Origin: Gammaproteobacteria bacterium
GTDB lineage: Bacteria; Pseudomonadota; Gammaproteobacteria; Poriferisulfidales; Oxydemutatoraceae
Assembly (NCBI GenBank): GCA_007570905.1
Contig: RKSI01000085.1
Span: 1-5,335, forward strand
Length of the DNA: 5,335 bases
Direction: 5' to 3'
Below, piece after piece: positions 1 to 5,335 of the stretch. Within the stretch, counting starts at the first letter, position 1, and every line of letters begins with the position of its first letter. Both the position numbers and the translations under genes were made by a program. Below the pieces are notes generated by a model, which saw only the letters and a list, made by a program, of their open reading frames with translations, did no database searches and was not told where the DNA came from.

Positions 1-3000
1 GCGCCGGTCGCGCGCCCCAGTTCAAACACAAAGGTTTCCGCTCCCTCCGTCGCAAAGTCGCGGAAGACCGGAACGACGGCGCTCATCCGGCTGTCGCCGG
101 GCGCGAAGGTCAGCGTGCCGGCGGGGAACCCGGCGGCGGCGGCGCGCTCGCCGAAGTCGCCGGCTTCGGCGGTGTTCGTCGTGCCGGTTTGCGTGGTTTG
201 CCAGGCCATCGTCAGGTCGGCGTCGCGCGCGCCGCCGGCCAACTCCACGCTGAAGACCGCGTTGTCGCCTTCATTGACCGGTTGCGACGGCGCGGTCAGC
301 GTCGCCAGAACGGGGTCGTCGTCGTCAATCACAACCGCGGCGCCGTCCGCGGACGCGAGGCGAAGTGTCAGGCCGCCGGCGGCTGCGGTAACCAGTTCCA
401 GGCTTACCTCAAAGACTTCGTCGGCTTCGTTGAGATTGTCGTCGTGAATTGGTATCGCCAGGTTGACGCTGGAGTCGGTGCCGGCGGCCAGCGTCAGCAC
501 GCCTTCGGGGAATGCGCTGTCCTGGCCGTCGCCGAAGTCGGCGGGCCGCGCGCCGGCGGCGGTGCCGGTGACCCGGTAGCGCACCTGCGCGTCGCCGTTG
601 ATTGCGCCGGACAGGCGCACGACGAAGGCCGCGGGTGCGCCCTCGGCCACCGGCGCGGCGGGGCCGGACAAACTGAAGACGCCGACGGCGTCGGCGGCGA
701 TGGCCGCCTCGCGCGACGGGTTGGCGGGCAGCGTCGGTTGCCCGGTGCTGCCGGCGGTGGCGCCGGTCAGCGTCAGCACAAAGGTTTCGCGCTCTTCGGT
801 CGTGAAGTCGGCGGCGAGCGGCACCGCAATGGTCGCGCTGGAATTTGTTCCCTCGGCGATGACCACGCTGCCGGACGGAAACACGCCGCCGGCGAAGTCC
901 GCCGCCGCCGCCGGATTGTCGCCGCTGCCGGCGACGATGTATTGCACCGTGGTGGCGCTGCTGACGCCCGGAATACGCAAGGCGAAGGTCGCGGTCGCGC
1001 CCTCGGCCACCGGCGCCTCGGGGGCCGTGTCCAGAATCACGCGGCGCGCGGGCGGGTCATTGATGACGACATCCACGCCGACCCGGTTCGGGTTCCTGGC
1101 GCTGACGCCGGACGCCGGCAGCGGGAAAACGCCGCCGTTGCCCTGAAACGCGGTCTCCACCGACACCGCAAGCGTCTCGGTGGCGGCTTCCGCGACCGAG
1201 TCGGCGATGAAGTGCAGGCGGACAACGGCGCGGTCGCCGCCGGCGGCAATCGCCAGATTCCGGTTGCTCGCGCCGTGCCCGCCGAAACCCGCAGGCGCAA
1301 GCACCTCGTAGTCGTTGCCGTCCACGCTTGTGGGGCTGGTCGCGGCGTCGATAATCCAGGTGGCGACCAGGTCTTGCGTCAGCGGATAGCCGCCCTGCAG
1401 TTGCAGCGTGTATTCGGCCACATCGCCCTCGGCCACCGTGGCAGGCCCGGTGAAGGTGAAAGTGAAGTCGTCGTTGCTCTCTGCAATGGCCGCCGACGCC
1501 GTGTCGCGCGGCGGCGGGCCGGTCGCGGTCATGCCGCCTGCGGCGCCGATGAGCGACACGCTGAAAGTCTCGGCGTCTTCGTTGCCGGCGTCGTTGAAGA
1601 TGGGAATGCGTATTTCGGCGGTGCGGTTGAGTCCGGCGGCTATGGTTATCGTGCGGCTGACCGGAAATGTTTCAAGCGGCTCGCTGTTGGCGGCGTTGCC
1701 GAAGTCATTCGCCGACGCCGGCGACGACGCGCCCGGCTGCGCCGACCAGGTTACGACGGTGTCCTGCGTTGTCTGTCCGCGCGCGGTGACGGTGAAAACG
1801 GCCACGCCGCCTTCGGCTACTTCCGCCGACGGCCCGGCGATGATGACGCCATCGGCGGCGATGGCGCCGACCAGCAGCGAATTGACCGCCGGCGTTATCG
1901 CGGCGTCTCCTGCGGCGCCGGTCAGCAGAATCTGAAAGGTCTCCTCGCCTTCGGGCAGGCTGTCATCGTCCAGAACGGGCAGTTCCATTGTCGCCGACGG
2001 ATTGGCGCCTGCGGCGATGGTGATTTCTCCGGACGGGAATGCGCCGCCGGCGAAGTCCGCCGCAGACGCCGGGTTGGCGCCGAAACCGGAGACGACCCAG
2101 GTGGCCGTGGTGGCGCCGGCGGTGGTTCCGGCGACGCGCACCGTGAAAGTCGCGGTGGCGCCCTCGGCCACCGGTGCGCCGGGACCCGCGGACAGCAGCA
2201 CGCGGCCCGCGGACGGGTCGGTCAGCGTGGTCTGCACGCTGCGCGCGGCGCCGATGACCGGAAAGACGCCGTCGTTGCCGCGGAACGGGCCGCCGCCGAC
2301 CGACACCGTGATGGATTCCGCCGCCGTCTCGGCGGCATTGTCGTCGGCGATGCGAACCAGCAGCGTGCCGGTGGCGGCGCCTGCGGCGATGGCGAGGTAG
2401 CCGGTGGCCGCCGCCGGCGCGCCGCCGAAAGGCGCGGCGCCGGGGGTCAGGATTTGCAGGTCGGCGGGCGTGGCGGCGCCGCCGACGGCGACTTCGTAAG
2501 GCACTTGCAGCGTGCTGACCGGCGCGTCGCCGCTGATAAAGAAGTCGTATTCGGCGGTGTCGCCCTCGACCGCAGTGGCCGGCCCTTGCAGCGACAGGAT
2601 GAAGTCGGCGCTGGCGCTGATTTCAACGATGGCGAAGCCGGCGCCGGACAGCGCGGTTGCGCCGCCTTCGGCGCCGGTCAGGCGAACGGCGAAGAGTTCA
2701 ATCTCCTCGTTGCGCCCGTCGCGCAGCACCGGGATAGTGATGGCGGCGGTGGCGTCAACGCCGGCCTCAATGCGCACCTCCTGCGCCGGCAAAAATCTTT
2801 CCAGCGGCGTTGTCGTGCCGGGCGCGCCGATGTCTTGCGGCTGCGCCGAACCGGAGATGCCGACGCCGGTGATGCTGTAAGCGGCGGTGGTCGCCATCGC
2901 CGTCGTGCCGTGCACCGTCACCGTGAAGACGGCGTTGCCGCCCTCGCTGACGGTCTGGCTCGCCGGGGCAATCGAGACCGTCGGCGCCTGCGCCTGCGCC

Positions 3001-3071
3001 GCGCCCGGATACAAGACCGCGCCGGCGGCGAGGAACAAGGCCGCGGGAATGTATGAATTGAATCTGTTCAC
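1..3071 (-). CDS. Secreted multi-domain Calx-beta repeat protein, C-terminus beyond the window
   Basis: The frame is open without a stop from a GTG at 3071 to the left edge (1,023 full codons). Residues 1-27 form a signal peptide: N2-R3, a hydrophobic core around residues 8-20, then A25-Q26-A27 as the cleavage motif. Eight Calx-beta-like domains of 118-144 residues follow, starting near residues 30, 155, 290, 409, 534, 678, 796 and 919; the eighth is cut by the edge. Each has a VxEG turn near its start, and most have an ADF-type strand, then G-T/I-L/I-T-I-A-A-G and an acidic DD...E..E.F loop (clearest in domain 3, VLDDDSLPEGEETF). Family knowledge: Calx-beta domains are immunoglobulin-like beta-sandwiches, often Ca2+-binding, common in large bacterial adhesins and matrix proteins. 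The visible part has no Lys and no Cys. GTG is the only good start, since the upstream frame stops at 3117-3119 and offers otherwise only TTG; no clear Shine-Dalgarno is present. A role in adhesion is inferred; ligand and secretion route are unknown. Confidence 0.88.
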   Translation of the reverse strand, partial: MNRFNSYIPAALFLAAGAVLYPGAAQAQAPTVSIAPASQTVSEGGNAVFTVTVHGTTAMATTAAYSITGVGISGSAQPQDIGAPGTTTPLERFLPAQEVRIEAGVDATAAITIPVLRDGRNEEIELFAVRLTGAEGGATALSGAGFAIVEISASADFILSLQGPATAVEGDTAEYDFFISGDAPVSTLQVPYEVAVGGAATPADLQILTPGAAPFGGAPAAATGYLAIAAGAATGTLLVRIADDNAAETAAESITVSVGGGPFRGNDGVFPVIGAARSVQTTLTDPSAGRVLLSAGPGAPVAEGATATFTVRVAGTTAGATTATWVVSGFGANPASAADFAGGAFPSGEITIAAGANPSATMELPVLDDDSLPEGEETFQILLTGAAGDAAITPAVNSLLVGAIAADGVIIAGPSAEVAEGGVAVFTVTARGQTTQDTVVTWSAQPGASSPASANDFGNAANSEPLETFPVSRTITIAAGLNRTAEIRIPIFNDAGNEDAETFSVSLIGAAGGMTATGPPPRDTASAAIAESNDDFTFTFTGPATVAEGDVAEYTLQLQGGYPLTQDLVATWIIDAATSPTSVDGNDYEVLAPAGFGGHGASNRNLAIAAGGDRAVVRLHFIADSVAEAATETLAVSVETAFQGNGGVFPLPASGVSARNPNRVGVDVVINDPPARRVILDTAPEAPVAEGATATFALRIPGVSSATTVQYIVAGSGDNPAAAADFAGGVFPSGSVVIAEGTNSSATIAVPLAADFTTEERETFVLTLTGATAGSTGQPTLPANPSREAAIAADAVGVFSLSGPAAPVAEGAPAAFVVRLSGAINGDAQVRYRVTGTAAGARPADFGDGQDSAFPEGVLTLAAGTDSSVNLAIPIHDDNLNEADEVFEVSLELVTAAAGGLTLRLASADGAAVVIDDDDPVLATLTAPSQPVNEGDNAVFSVELAGGARDADLTMAWQTTQTGTTNTAEAGDFGERAAAAGFPAGTLTFAPGDSRMSAVVPVFRDFATEGAETFVFELGRATG
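687..1847 (-). repeat. Three-domain super-repeat, copy 2 (Calx-beta domains 4-6)
   Basis: This covers residues 409-795, paired with copy 1. DNA similarity persists: 884-904 is identical to 2042-2062 (offset 1,158), and 1411-1448 closely matches 2548-2585 (offset 1,137). Domain 7 (residues 796-918) looks most like domains 3 and 6, and domain 8 somewhat like 1 and 4, so the strict ABC order does not clearly continue after copy 2. Confidence 0.68.
1848..2984 (-). repeat. Three-domain super-repeat, copy 1 (Calx-beta domains 1-3)
   Basis: This covers residues 30-408. Domains 1, 2 and 3 are best matched by domains 4, 5 and 6 in the same order, not by their direct neighbours. Domain 1 matches domain 4 around the P-L-E-x-F segment and the following I-x-A-G strand. 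Domain 2 matches domain 5 through GPAT-x-x-EGD-x-AEY and G-N-x-GVFP. Domain 3 matches domain 6 through APVAEGATATF and ADFAGG-x-FPSG. The offset to copy 2 is about 1,128-1,158 bp. Confidence 0.7.
2991..3071 (-). other. Sec-type signal peptide of the Calx-beta protein
   Basis: The first 27 codons read M(GTG)-N-R-F-N-S-Y-I-P followed by an Ala/Leu-rich core and end in Y-P-G-A-A-Q-A. The A-Q-A at residues 25-27 fits signal peptidase I, and the first beta-strand (P-T-V-S-I) begins three residues later. This supports choosing the GTG as the start and places the protein outside the cytoplasm. There is no cysteine, so it is not a lipoprotein. Confidence 0.8.
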
Positions 3072-3124
3072 ATTGGGTGCAGGCCGCAAAACAAGGACCG
3101 CCCGGGTCCCTGCCCGGTCGCGGC

Positions 3125-3130
3125 ATTATA
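3125..3130 (-). promoter_or_regulatory. Possible -10 box for the Calx-beta gene
   Basis: The minus strand carries a perfect TATAAT 54 bases upstream of the GTG start. No -35 match lies 16-18 bp further upstream and there is no extended -10 TG, so this is a weak promoter call. It sits in the 109-bp gap between tRNA-His and the gene, so read-through from the tRNA operon is an alternative. Confidence 0.35.
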
Positions 3131-3131
3131 C

Positions 3132-3168
3132 CCGAAGCGCCGTTGGCCGCGCCGGTTCGCGCCTTCGG
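3132..3168 (-). terminator. Stem-loop after tRNA-His, possible attenuated terminator
   Basis: CCGAAG at 3132-3137 pairs with CTTCGG at 3163-3168. CGC (3138-3140) continues the stem with GCG (3159-3161) across a one-base bulge at 3162. The hairpin lies just beyond the 3' end of tRNA-His in the direction of transcription. It has no T-tract behind it, only GTATAATG, so termination is uncertain. A shorter alternative stem, 3159-3163 with 3170-3174, overlaps it. Confidence 0.3.
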
Positions 3169-3180
3169 CGGCGCCGGGAG

Positions 3181-3257
3181 TGGGGTGAGCGATGGGATTC
3201 GAACCCACGACATCAGGAGCCACAATCCTGTGCTCTACCAGCTGAGCTACGCCCACC
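3181..3257 (-). tRNA. tRNA-His(GTG)
   Basis: It folds as a full cloverleaf. The acceptor GTGGGCG pairs with CGCTCAC with one G-T wobble, the D arm is GCTC/GAGC, the anticodon stem is CAGGA/TCCTG with loop TTGTGGC (anticodon GTG, complement at 3221-3223), and the T loop is TTCGAAT. The bacterial tRNA-His identity elements are present: an extra G at -1 (3257) and discriminator C73 (3184). CCA is encoded at 3181-3183. It is the last gene of the three-tRNA cluster. Confidence 0.97.
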
Positions 3258-3259
3258 TC

Positions 3260-3336
3260 TGGCGCGCCTGGCAGGACTCGAACCTGCTACCTCCGGTTTA
3301 GAAGACCGATGCTCTGTCCAGATGAGCTACAGGCGC
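3260..3336 (-). tRNA. tRNA-Arg(TCT)
   Basis: The acceptor GCGCCTG pairs perfectly with CAGGCGC, the D arm is GCTC/GAGC, and the anticodon stem TCGGT/ACCGG carries loop CTTCTAA (anticodon TCT, complement at 3300-3302). The T arm is GCAGG-TTCGAGT-CCTGC, followed by G73 and an encoded CCA (3260-3262). It reads AGA and AGG codons, rare in GC-rich genomes. Two bases separate it from tRNA-His and two from tRNA-Pro. Confidence 0.97.
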
Positions 3337-3338
3337 CG

Positions 3339-3415
3339 TGGTCGGGGCAAGAGGATTTGAACCTCCGACCCCCTGCTCCCAAAGCAGGTGCGCTGCCAGA
3401 CTGCGCCATGCCCCG
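3339..3415 (-). tRNA. tRNA-Pro(TGG)
   Basis: The acceptor CGGGGCA pairs with TGCCCCG, the D arm is GCGC/GCGC, and the anticodon stem CCTGC/GCAGG carries loop TTTGGGA (anticodon TGG, complement at 3379-3381). The T arm is GGAGG-TTCAAAT-CCTCT, then A73 and an encoded CCA (3339-3341). It is the first gene of the cluster and starts about ten bases after a good -10 box. Confidence 0.97.
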
Positions 3416-3424
3416 CCGCGGCCA

Positions 3425-3456
3425 ATTATAGCGCAAGCGCCGGCGCGGTTGTTCAA
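3425..3456 (-). promoter_or_regulatory. Promoter of the Pro-Arg-His tRNA operon
   Basis: The minus strand has a perfect TATAAT at 3430-3425 and a TTGAAC at 3456-3451 as the best -35 candidate. The 20-bp spacing is longer than optimal. The stretch between the -10 box and tRNA-Pro is GC-rich (TTGGCCGCGG), the discriminator type typical of stringently controlled stable-RNA promoters. The leader would be only a few bases long. Confidence 0.55.
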
Positions 3457-3480
3457 TTTCGGCGCGAGAACGGGTAACAT
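3452..3480 (+). promoter_or_regulatory. Candidate promoter for the cyclophilin-lpxH operon
   Basis: TTCAAT (3452-3457) and TAACAT (3475-3480) are separated by 17 bp, an ideal spacing with moderate matches to both hexamers (3/6 and 4/6). Transcription would start near 3487, giving a leader of about 28 nt before the ATG at 3515. The -35 overlaps the proposed -35 of the divergent tRNA promoter almost completely. Confidence 0.4.
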
Positions 3481-3514
3481 ATCCGTCCGATTCACCACAA
3501 CCCGGTACAAAACC

Positions 3515-4096
3515 ATGTCCAAACTGCTTCCGCTTCCCGCCGCCTGCATGACATTGCTGGCGCTGGGCATGACGGCGTGCGCCGACGCCGGCGCCCCGCG
3601 CGTGCGCCTTGCGACCAATCTCGGCGACATCGTCGTTGAACTCGACCCGGCAAAGGCGCCGGCGACGGTTGAGAACTTCCTCGCCTACGCGCGCGACGGC
3701 TTTTATGACGGCCTGATTTTTCACCGCGTCATCCCCAAATTCATGATTCAGGGCGGCGGCTTCGAGGAAGGCATGCGGCAGCGGGCGGCGCGCGCGCCGA
3801 TCAAGAACGAGGCCGACAACGGCCTGCGCAACCTGCGCGGCACCATCGCCATGGCGCGCACCGAAGACCCGCACTCGGCGACGGCGCAGTTTTTCATCAA
3901 CCTGAACGACAACGCCTTTCTCGACTTCAGGGCGAAAAACATCCAGGGCTGGGGCTACTGCGTGTTCGGCAAGGTCGTCGAGGGGATGGATGTGGTGGAC
4001 CGGATCGCCGCCGGCAAGACCGCGGAAGTCGGCGGACACAGCGATGTGCCGGAAAAAACCGTCACCATCAAAAAGGCGAGCGTCGCGGGCGAATAA
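3515..4096 (+). CDS. Cyclophilin-type peptidyl-prolyl cis-trans isomerase with export/lipoprotein leader
   Basis: The 193-residue protein catalyses cis-trans isomerisation of prolyl peptide bonds. A cyclophilin fold covers residues 30-190. Visible active-site motifs are F69-H70-R71 (R71 equals Arg55 of human CypA), F76-M-I-Q79 in the GFM-Q position, M113-A114, and S-A-T-A-Q125-F-F127. An N-terminal leader with K3 and a Leu/Ala-rich core ends in M19-T20-A21-C22, a fair lipobox; A23-D24-A25 could instead be a signal peptidase I site. The length fits exported PpiA (190 aa in E. coli) better than cytoplasmic PpiB (164 aa), yet the gene precedes lpxH as ppiB does in E. coli. The ATG was chosen because any upstream start in frame would run through tRNA-Pro. 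No strong Shine-Dalgarno is seen. Membrane anchoring is inferred; enzyme identity is secure. Confidence 0.93.
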   Translation: MSKLLPLPAACMTLLALGMTACADAGAPRVRLATNLGDIVVELDPAKAPATVENFLAYARDGFYDGLIFHRVIPKFMIQGGGFEEGMRQRAARAPIKNEADNGLRNLRGTIAMARTEDPHSATAQFFINLNDNAFLDFRAKNIQGWGYCVFGKVVEGMDVVDRIAAGKTAEVGGHSDVPEKTVTIKKASVAGE

Positions 4097-4116
4097 TGGC
4101 GCCGTGCGCGGCGCCA
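4097..4116 (+). other. Perfect inverted repeat between the cyclophilin gene and lpxH
   Basis: TGGCGCC (4097-4103) and GGCGCCA (4110-4116) form a 7-bp perfect stem with a 6-nt loop, starting on the base after the stop codon. There is no T-tract, so a full terminator is unlikely. It could protect the upstream mRNA 3' end or tune lpxH expression. The GC-rich setting makes chance possible. Confidence 0.45.
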
Positions 4117-4127
4117 GGCGCGGCTGA

Positions 4128-4841
4128 ATGAGCGCGCTGTTCGTCTCGGACTGCCATCTCAGTCCCGAACGCCCGCACATCATGGACTGCTTCGCCGGCT
4201 TCCTGCGGGGCCGCGCGCGGCGCGCCGGCCAACTGTTCATACTCGGCGACCTGTTCGACTACTGGATTGGCGACGACGACCCGGCGGAGGAATTCGCCGG
4301 TGTCTTCCGCGAACTGGCCGCGCTCGGCGCGCGCATTCCGGTGTGGTTCATCGCCGGCAACCGCGACTTCATGGCCGGCGCGCAATTCGCGCGGCGCACC
4401 GGCTGCCGCCTGCTGCCCGACCTGCATGTCTTCAACGCCGACCGCCCGACGCTGCTGATGCACGGCGACCTGCTGTGCACCGCCGACATCACCTACCAGC
4501 GCTACCGCCGCGTCATCCGCCACCCGCTGACGATGGCGGCGGCGCGGCGGCTTAAACTGGACTGGCGGCGGCGCATCGCGCTGTCGCTGCGCCAAAACAG
4601 CCGCCGCGCGATGGCCGGCAAGAGCGAGGCGGTGATGGATGTCGAGCAGCGCGCCGTCACCGCCTGCATGCGCCGCTTCTCGGTGCGGCGCCTGATTCAC
4701 GGCCACACCCACCGCCCTGCGATTCACGACTTCACGCTGGACGGCGAACCGGCGCAGCGCATCGTGCTCGGCGACTGGTACGAACAGGGCAGCGTGCTTG
4801 AACTGGACAACGGGCGCCTGCGCGTGCAGCCGCCGGACTGA
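4128..4841 (+). CDS. lpxH: UDP-2,3-diacylglucosamine diphosphatase LpxH
   Basis: The 237-residue enzyme (E. coli LpxH is 240) hydrolyses UDP-2,3-diacylglucosamine to lipid X and UMP, the fourth step of lipid A synthesis, at the inner face of the cytoplasmic membrane. All calcineurin-like metallophosphoesterase motifs are present: D8-x-H10, G40-D41-x-x-D44, G77-N78-R79-D80, M111-H112-G113-D114 and H191-G-H193-T-H195. LpxH-specific context is seen in FDYWIGDD (43-50) and FIAGNRDFM (74-82). The ATG gives D8 and H10 at the same positions as in E. coli. A weak Shine-Dalgarno, AGGCG at 4116-4120, lies 7 nt upstream. The gene follows the cyclophilin by 31 bp on the same strand, so cotranscription is likely. 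It supports an outer membrane with lipid A and the Beta/Gammaproteobacteria type of this step (LpxH, not LpxI). Confidence 0.96.
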   Translation: MSALFVSDCHLSPERPHIMDCFAGFLRGRARRAGQLFILGDLFDYWIGDDDPAEEFAGVFRELAALGARIPVWFIAGNRDFMAGAQFARRTGCRLLPDLHVFNADRPTLLMHGDLLCTADITYQRYRRVIRHPLTMAAARRLKLDWRRRIALSLRQNSRRAMAGKSEAVMDVEQRAVTACMRRFSVRRLIHGHTHRPAIHDFTLDGEPAQRIVLGDWYEQGSVLELDNGRLRVQPPD

Positions 4842-4850
4842 CAACGGCGC

Positions 4851-4868
4851 CGCCCGGCGCTTCGGGCG
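4851..4868. terminator. Hairpin in the convergent gap between lpxH and glycerate kinase
   Basis: CGCCCG (4851-4856) pairs with CGGGCG (4863-4868) around a 6-nt loop. It fills most of the 33-bp gap between two convergent genes, where a bidirectional terminator would be expected. It lacks a T-run on either strand, so the call rests mainly on position. Confidence 0.35.
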
Positions 4869-4874
4869 CGATGC

Positions 4875-5335
4875 TCAGGCCGATTTCAGGCCGATGACCA
4901 GGTCCATCACATTGGTCCCGGTCGGGCCGGTTACGACCAGATCGCCCGACGCCTCCAGAAAGACGCCGCTGTCGGCGCGCGCCAGGCAATCGGCGGCGGA
5001 CAGCCCGGCGCTTTCGCCGCGCGCGACGGTGGCGCCGTCCACAAGGCCGCCGGCGGCGTCGGTCGGGCCGTCGGTGCCGTCGGTGCCGGCGGCCAGCAAA
5101 AACACATCGTCGCGCCCCTGAATCGCCGCCGCCGCCGCCAGCGCGAAGTGCTGGTTGCGTCCGCCGCGACCCGGCTTTTCAGGCAAATGCATCAGCGTCT
5201 CGCCGCCCAGCACCAGCACGCCGCGCCGCCCGTCGCACAGGCGCCGGCAAACCCGGCGCGCGGCGCCGGCGGCGTCGCCGTCGAGAAAATCGCCGGGGTC
5301 GGCGGCGGCGTGGCCGAGCGCCGCGGCCTGTTGCA
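4875..5335 (-). CDS. Glycerate 2-kinase (MOFRL family), C-terminal part; N-terminus beyond the window
   Basis: The frame is open from the right edge to a TGA at 4875-4877, giving the last 152 residues of a protein whose family is usually about 400-450 long. The MOFRL domain is recognisable in order: V-L-V-L-GGET, then GRGGRNQ, a helix of Ala/Leu, L-A-A-GTDGTDGPTDAAGG, DG-T-V-A-R-x-x-x-AGL, and the closing L-V-V-TGPTGTNVMDL. Family members phosphorylate D-glycerate to 2-phosphoglycerate with ATP (GckA/TtuD type) and are often still annotated as hydroxypyruvate reductase. The pathway served (serine cycle, glyoxylate or tartrate breakdown) cannot be told without upstream genes. It is convergent with lpxH and so separately transcribed. 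A GTG at 5217-5219 is internal, not the start, because conserved-type coding sequence continues upstream. Confidence 0.93.
   Translation of the reverse strand, partial: QQAAALGHAAADPGDFLDGDAAGAARRVCRRLCDGRRGVLVLGGETLMHLPEKPGRGGRNQHFALAAAAAIQGRDDVFLLAAGTDGTDGPTDAAGGLVDGATVARGESAGLSAADCLARADSGVFLEASGDLVVTGPTGTNVMDLVIGLKSA

Noticed and set aside
637..2177. A recurring string of about 20 bp (637-656, 997-1016 and, with one change, 2158-2177) considered as a possible dispersed DNA element
   Set aside because: It always falls in the same reading frame and encodes the PVAEGA turn at the start of Calx-beta domains, so it is part of the protein repeats and not a separate element.
189..3056. A 955-codon open frame on the plus strand, opposite the Calx-beta gene
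   Set aside because: It is codon-aligned with the real minus-strand gene. Its stops would need TTA, CTA or TCA codons in the sense gene, which are absent in this GC-rich sequence. Its translation is a low-complexity Arg/Gly/Ala string without domains, while the minus strand gives clear Calx-beta repeats and a signal peptide.
2887..3360. Short open frames on both strands across the tRNA cluster
   Set aside because: Their peptides (for example the WDSNPRH type) are known artefacts of translating tRNA sequence, and three complete cloverleafs explain the DNA.
3338..3514. N-terminal extension of the cyclophilin to an upstream ATG
   Set aside because: The extension would translate through tRNA-Pro and the promoter region. 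Its peptide is the familiar false protein produced by reading tRNA genes. The ATG at 3515 gives a sensible leader.
3287..4240. A 317-codon minus-strand frame opposite the cyclophilin gene, and a similar 258-codon frame at 4068-4844 opposite lpxH
   Set aside because: Both lie antisense to genes with intact catalytic motifs and have the Arg/Ala/Gly-rich composition expected of GC-rich shadow frames.
4846..4851. GGCGCC palindrome seen repeatedly in gaps and genes, considered as a recognition or uptake motif
   Set aside because: It is frequent in coding sequence too, as expected from GC content and Gly/Ala codons, and shows no regular spacing or longer conserved flank in this window.

Overview
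The window reads as chromosomal DNA of a GC-rich Gram-negative bacterium, most likely a gammaproteobacterium. Three things support this: an LpxH-type lipid A enzyme, a cyclophilin gene directly upstream of lpxH (the E. coli ppiB-lpxH order), and a tRNA-Pro(TGG)-Arg(TCT)-His(GTG) cluster of gammaproteobacterial style with CCA encoded in every gene. No species can be named from the sequence.

Layout. Positions 1-3071 (minus strand) hold one open reading frame of at least 1,023 codons that runs off the left edge. It encodes a secreted protein with a signal peptide and eight tandem Calx-beta-like domains. Positions 3181-3415 (minus strand) hold the three tRNA genes, separated by 2-nt spacers and transcribed toward the Calx-beta gene. 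The roughly 100 bp at 3416-3514 is a divergent promoter region. Rightward from it lie a cyclophilin-type peptidyl-prolyl isomerase with an N-terminal export or lipoprotein leader (3515-4096) and lpxH (4128-4841), probably one operon. The last 461 bases (minus strand) are the C-terminal end of a MOFRL-type glycerate 2-kinase, convergent with lpxH across a 33-bp gap.

How the genes relate. The right half is housekeeping: proline isomerisation, lipid A synthesis and glycerate metabolism. The left half is a large repetitive surface or secreted protein, an accessory-type gene placed just after the tRNA cluster. I see no phage, transposase, CRISPR or defence genes and no evidence of a new multi-gene system. 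The most notable signals are in the Calx-beta protein. It contains neither lysine nor cysteine in the 1,023 residues visible. Its domains also follow an ABC-ABC order, a three-domain super-repeat of about 1.13-1.16 kb that is still visible at the DNA level.
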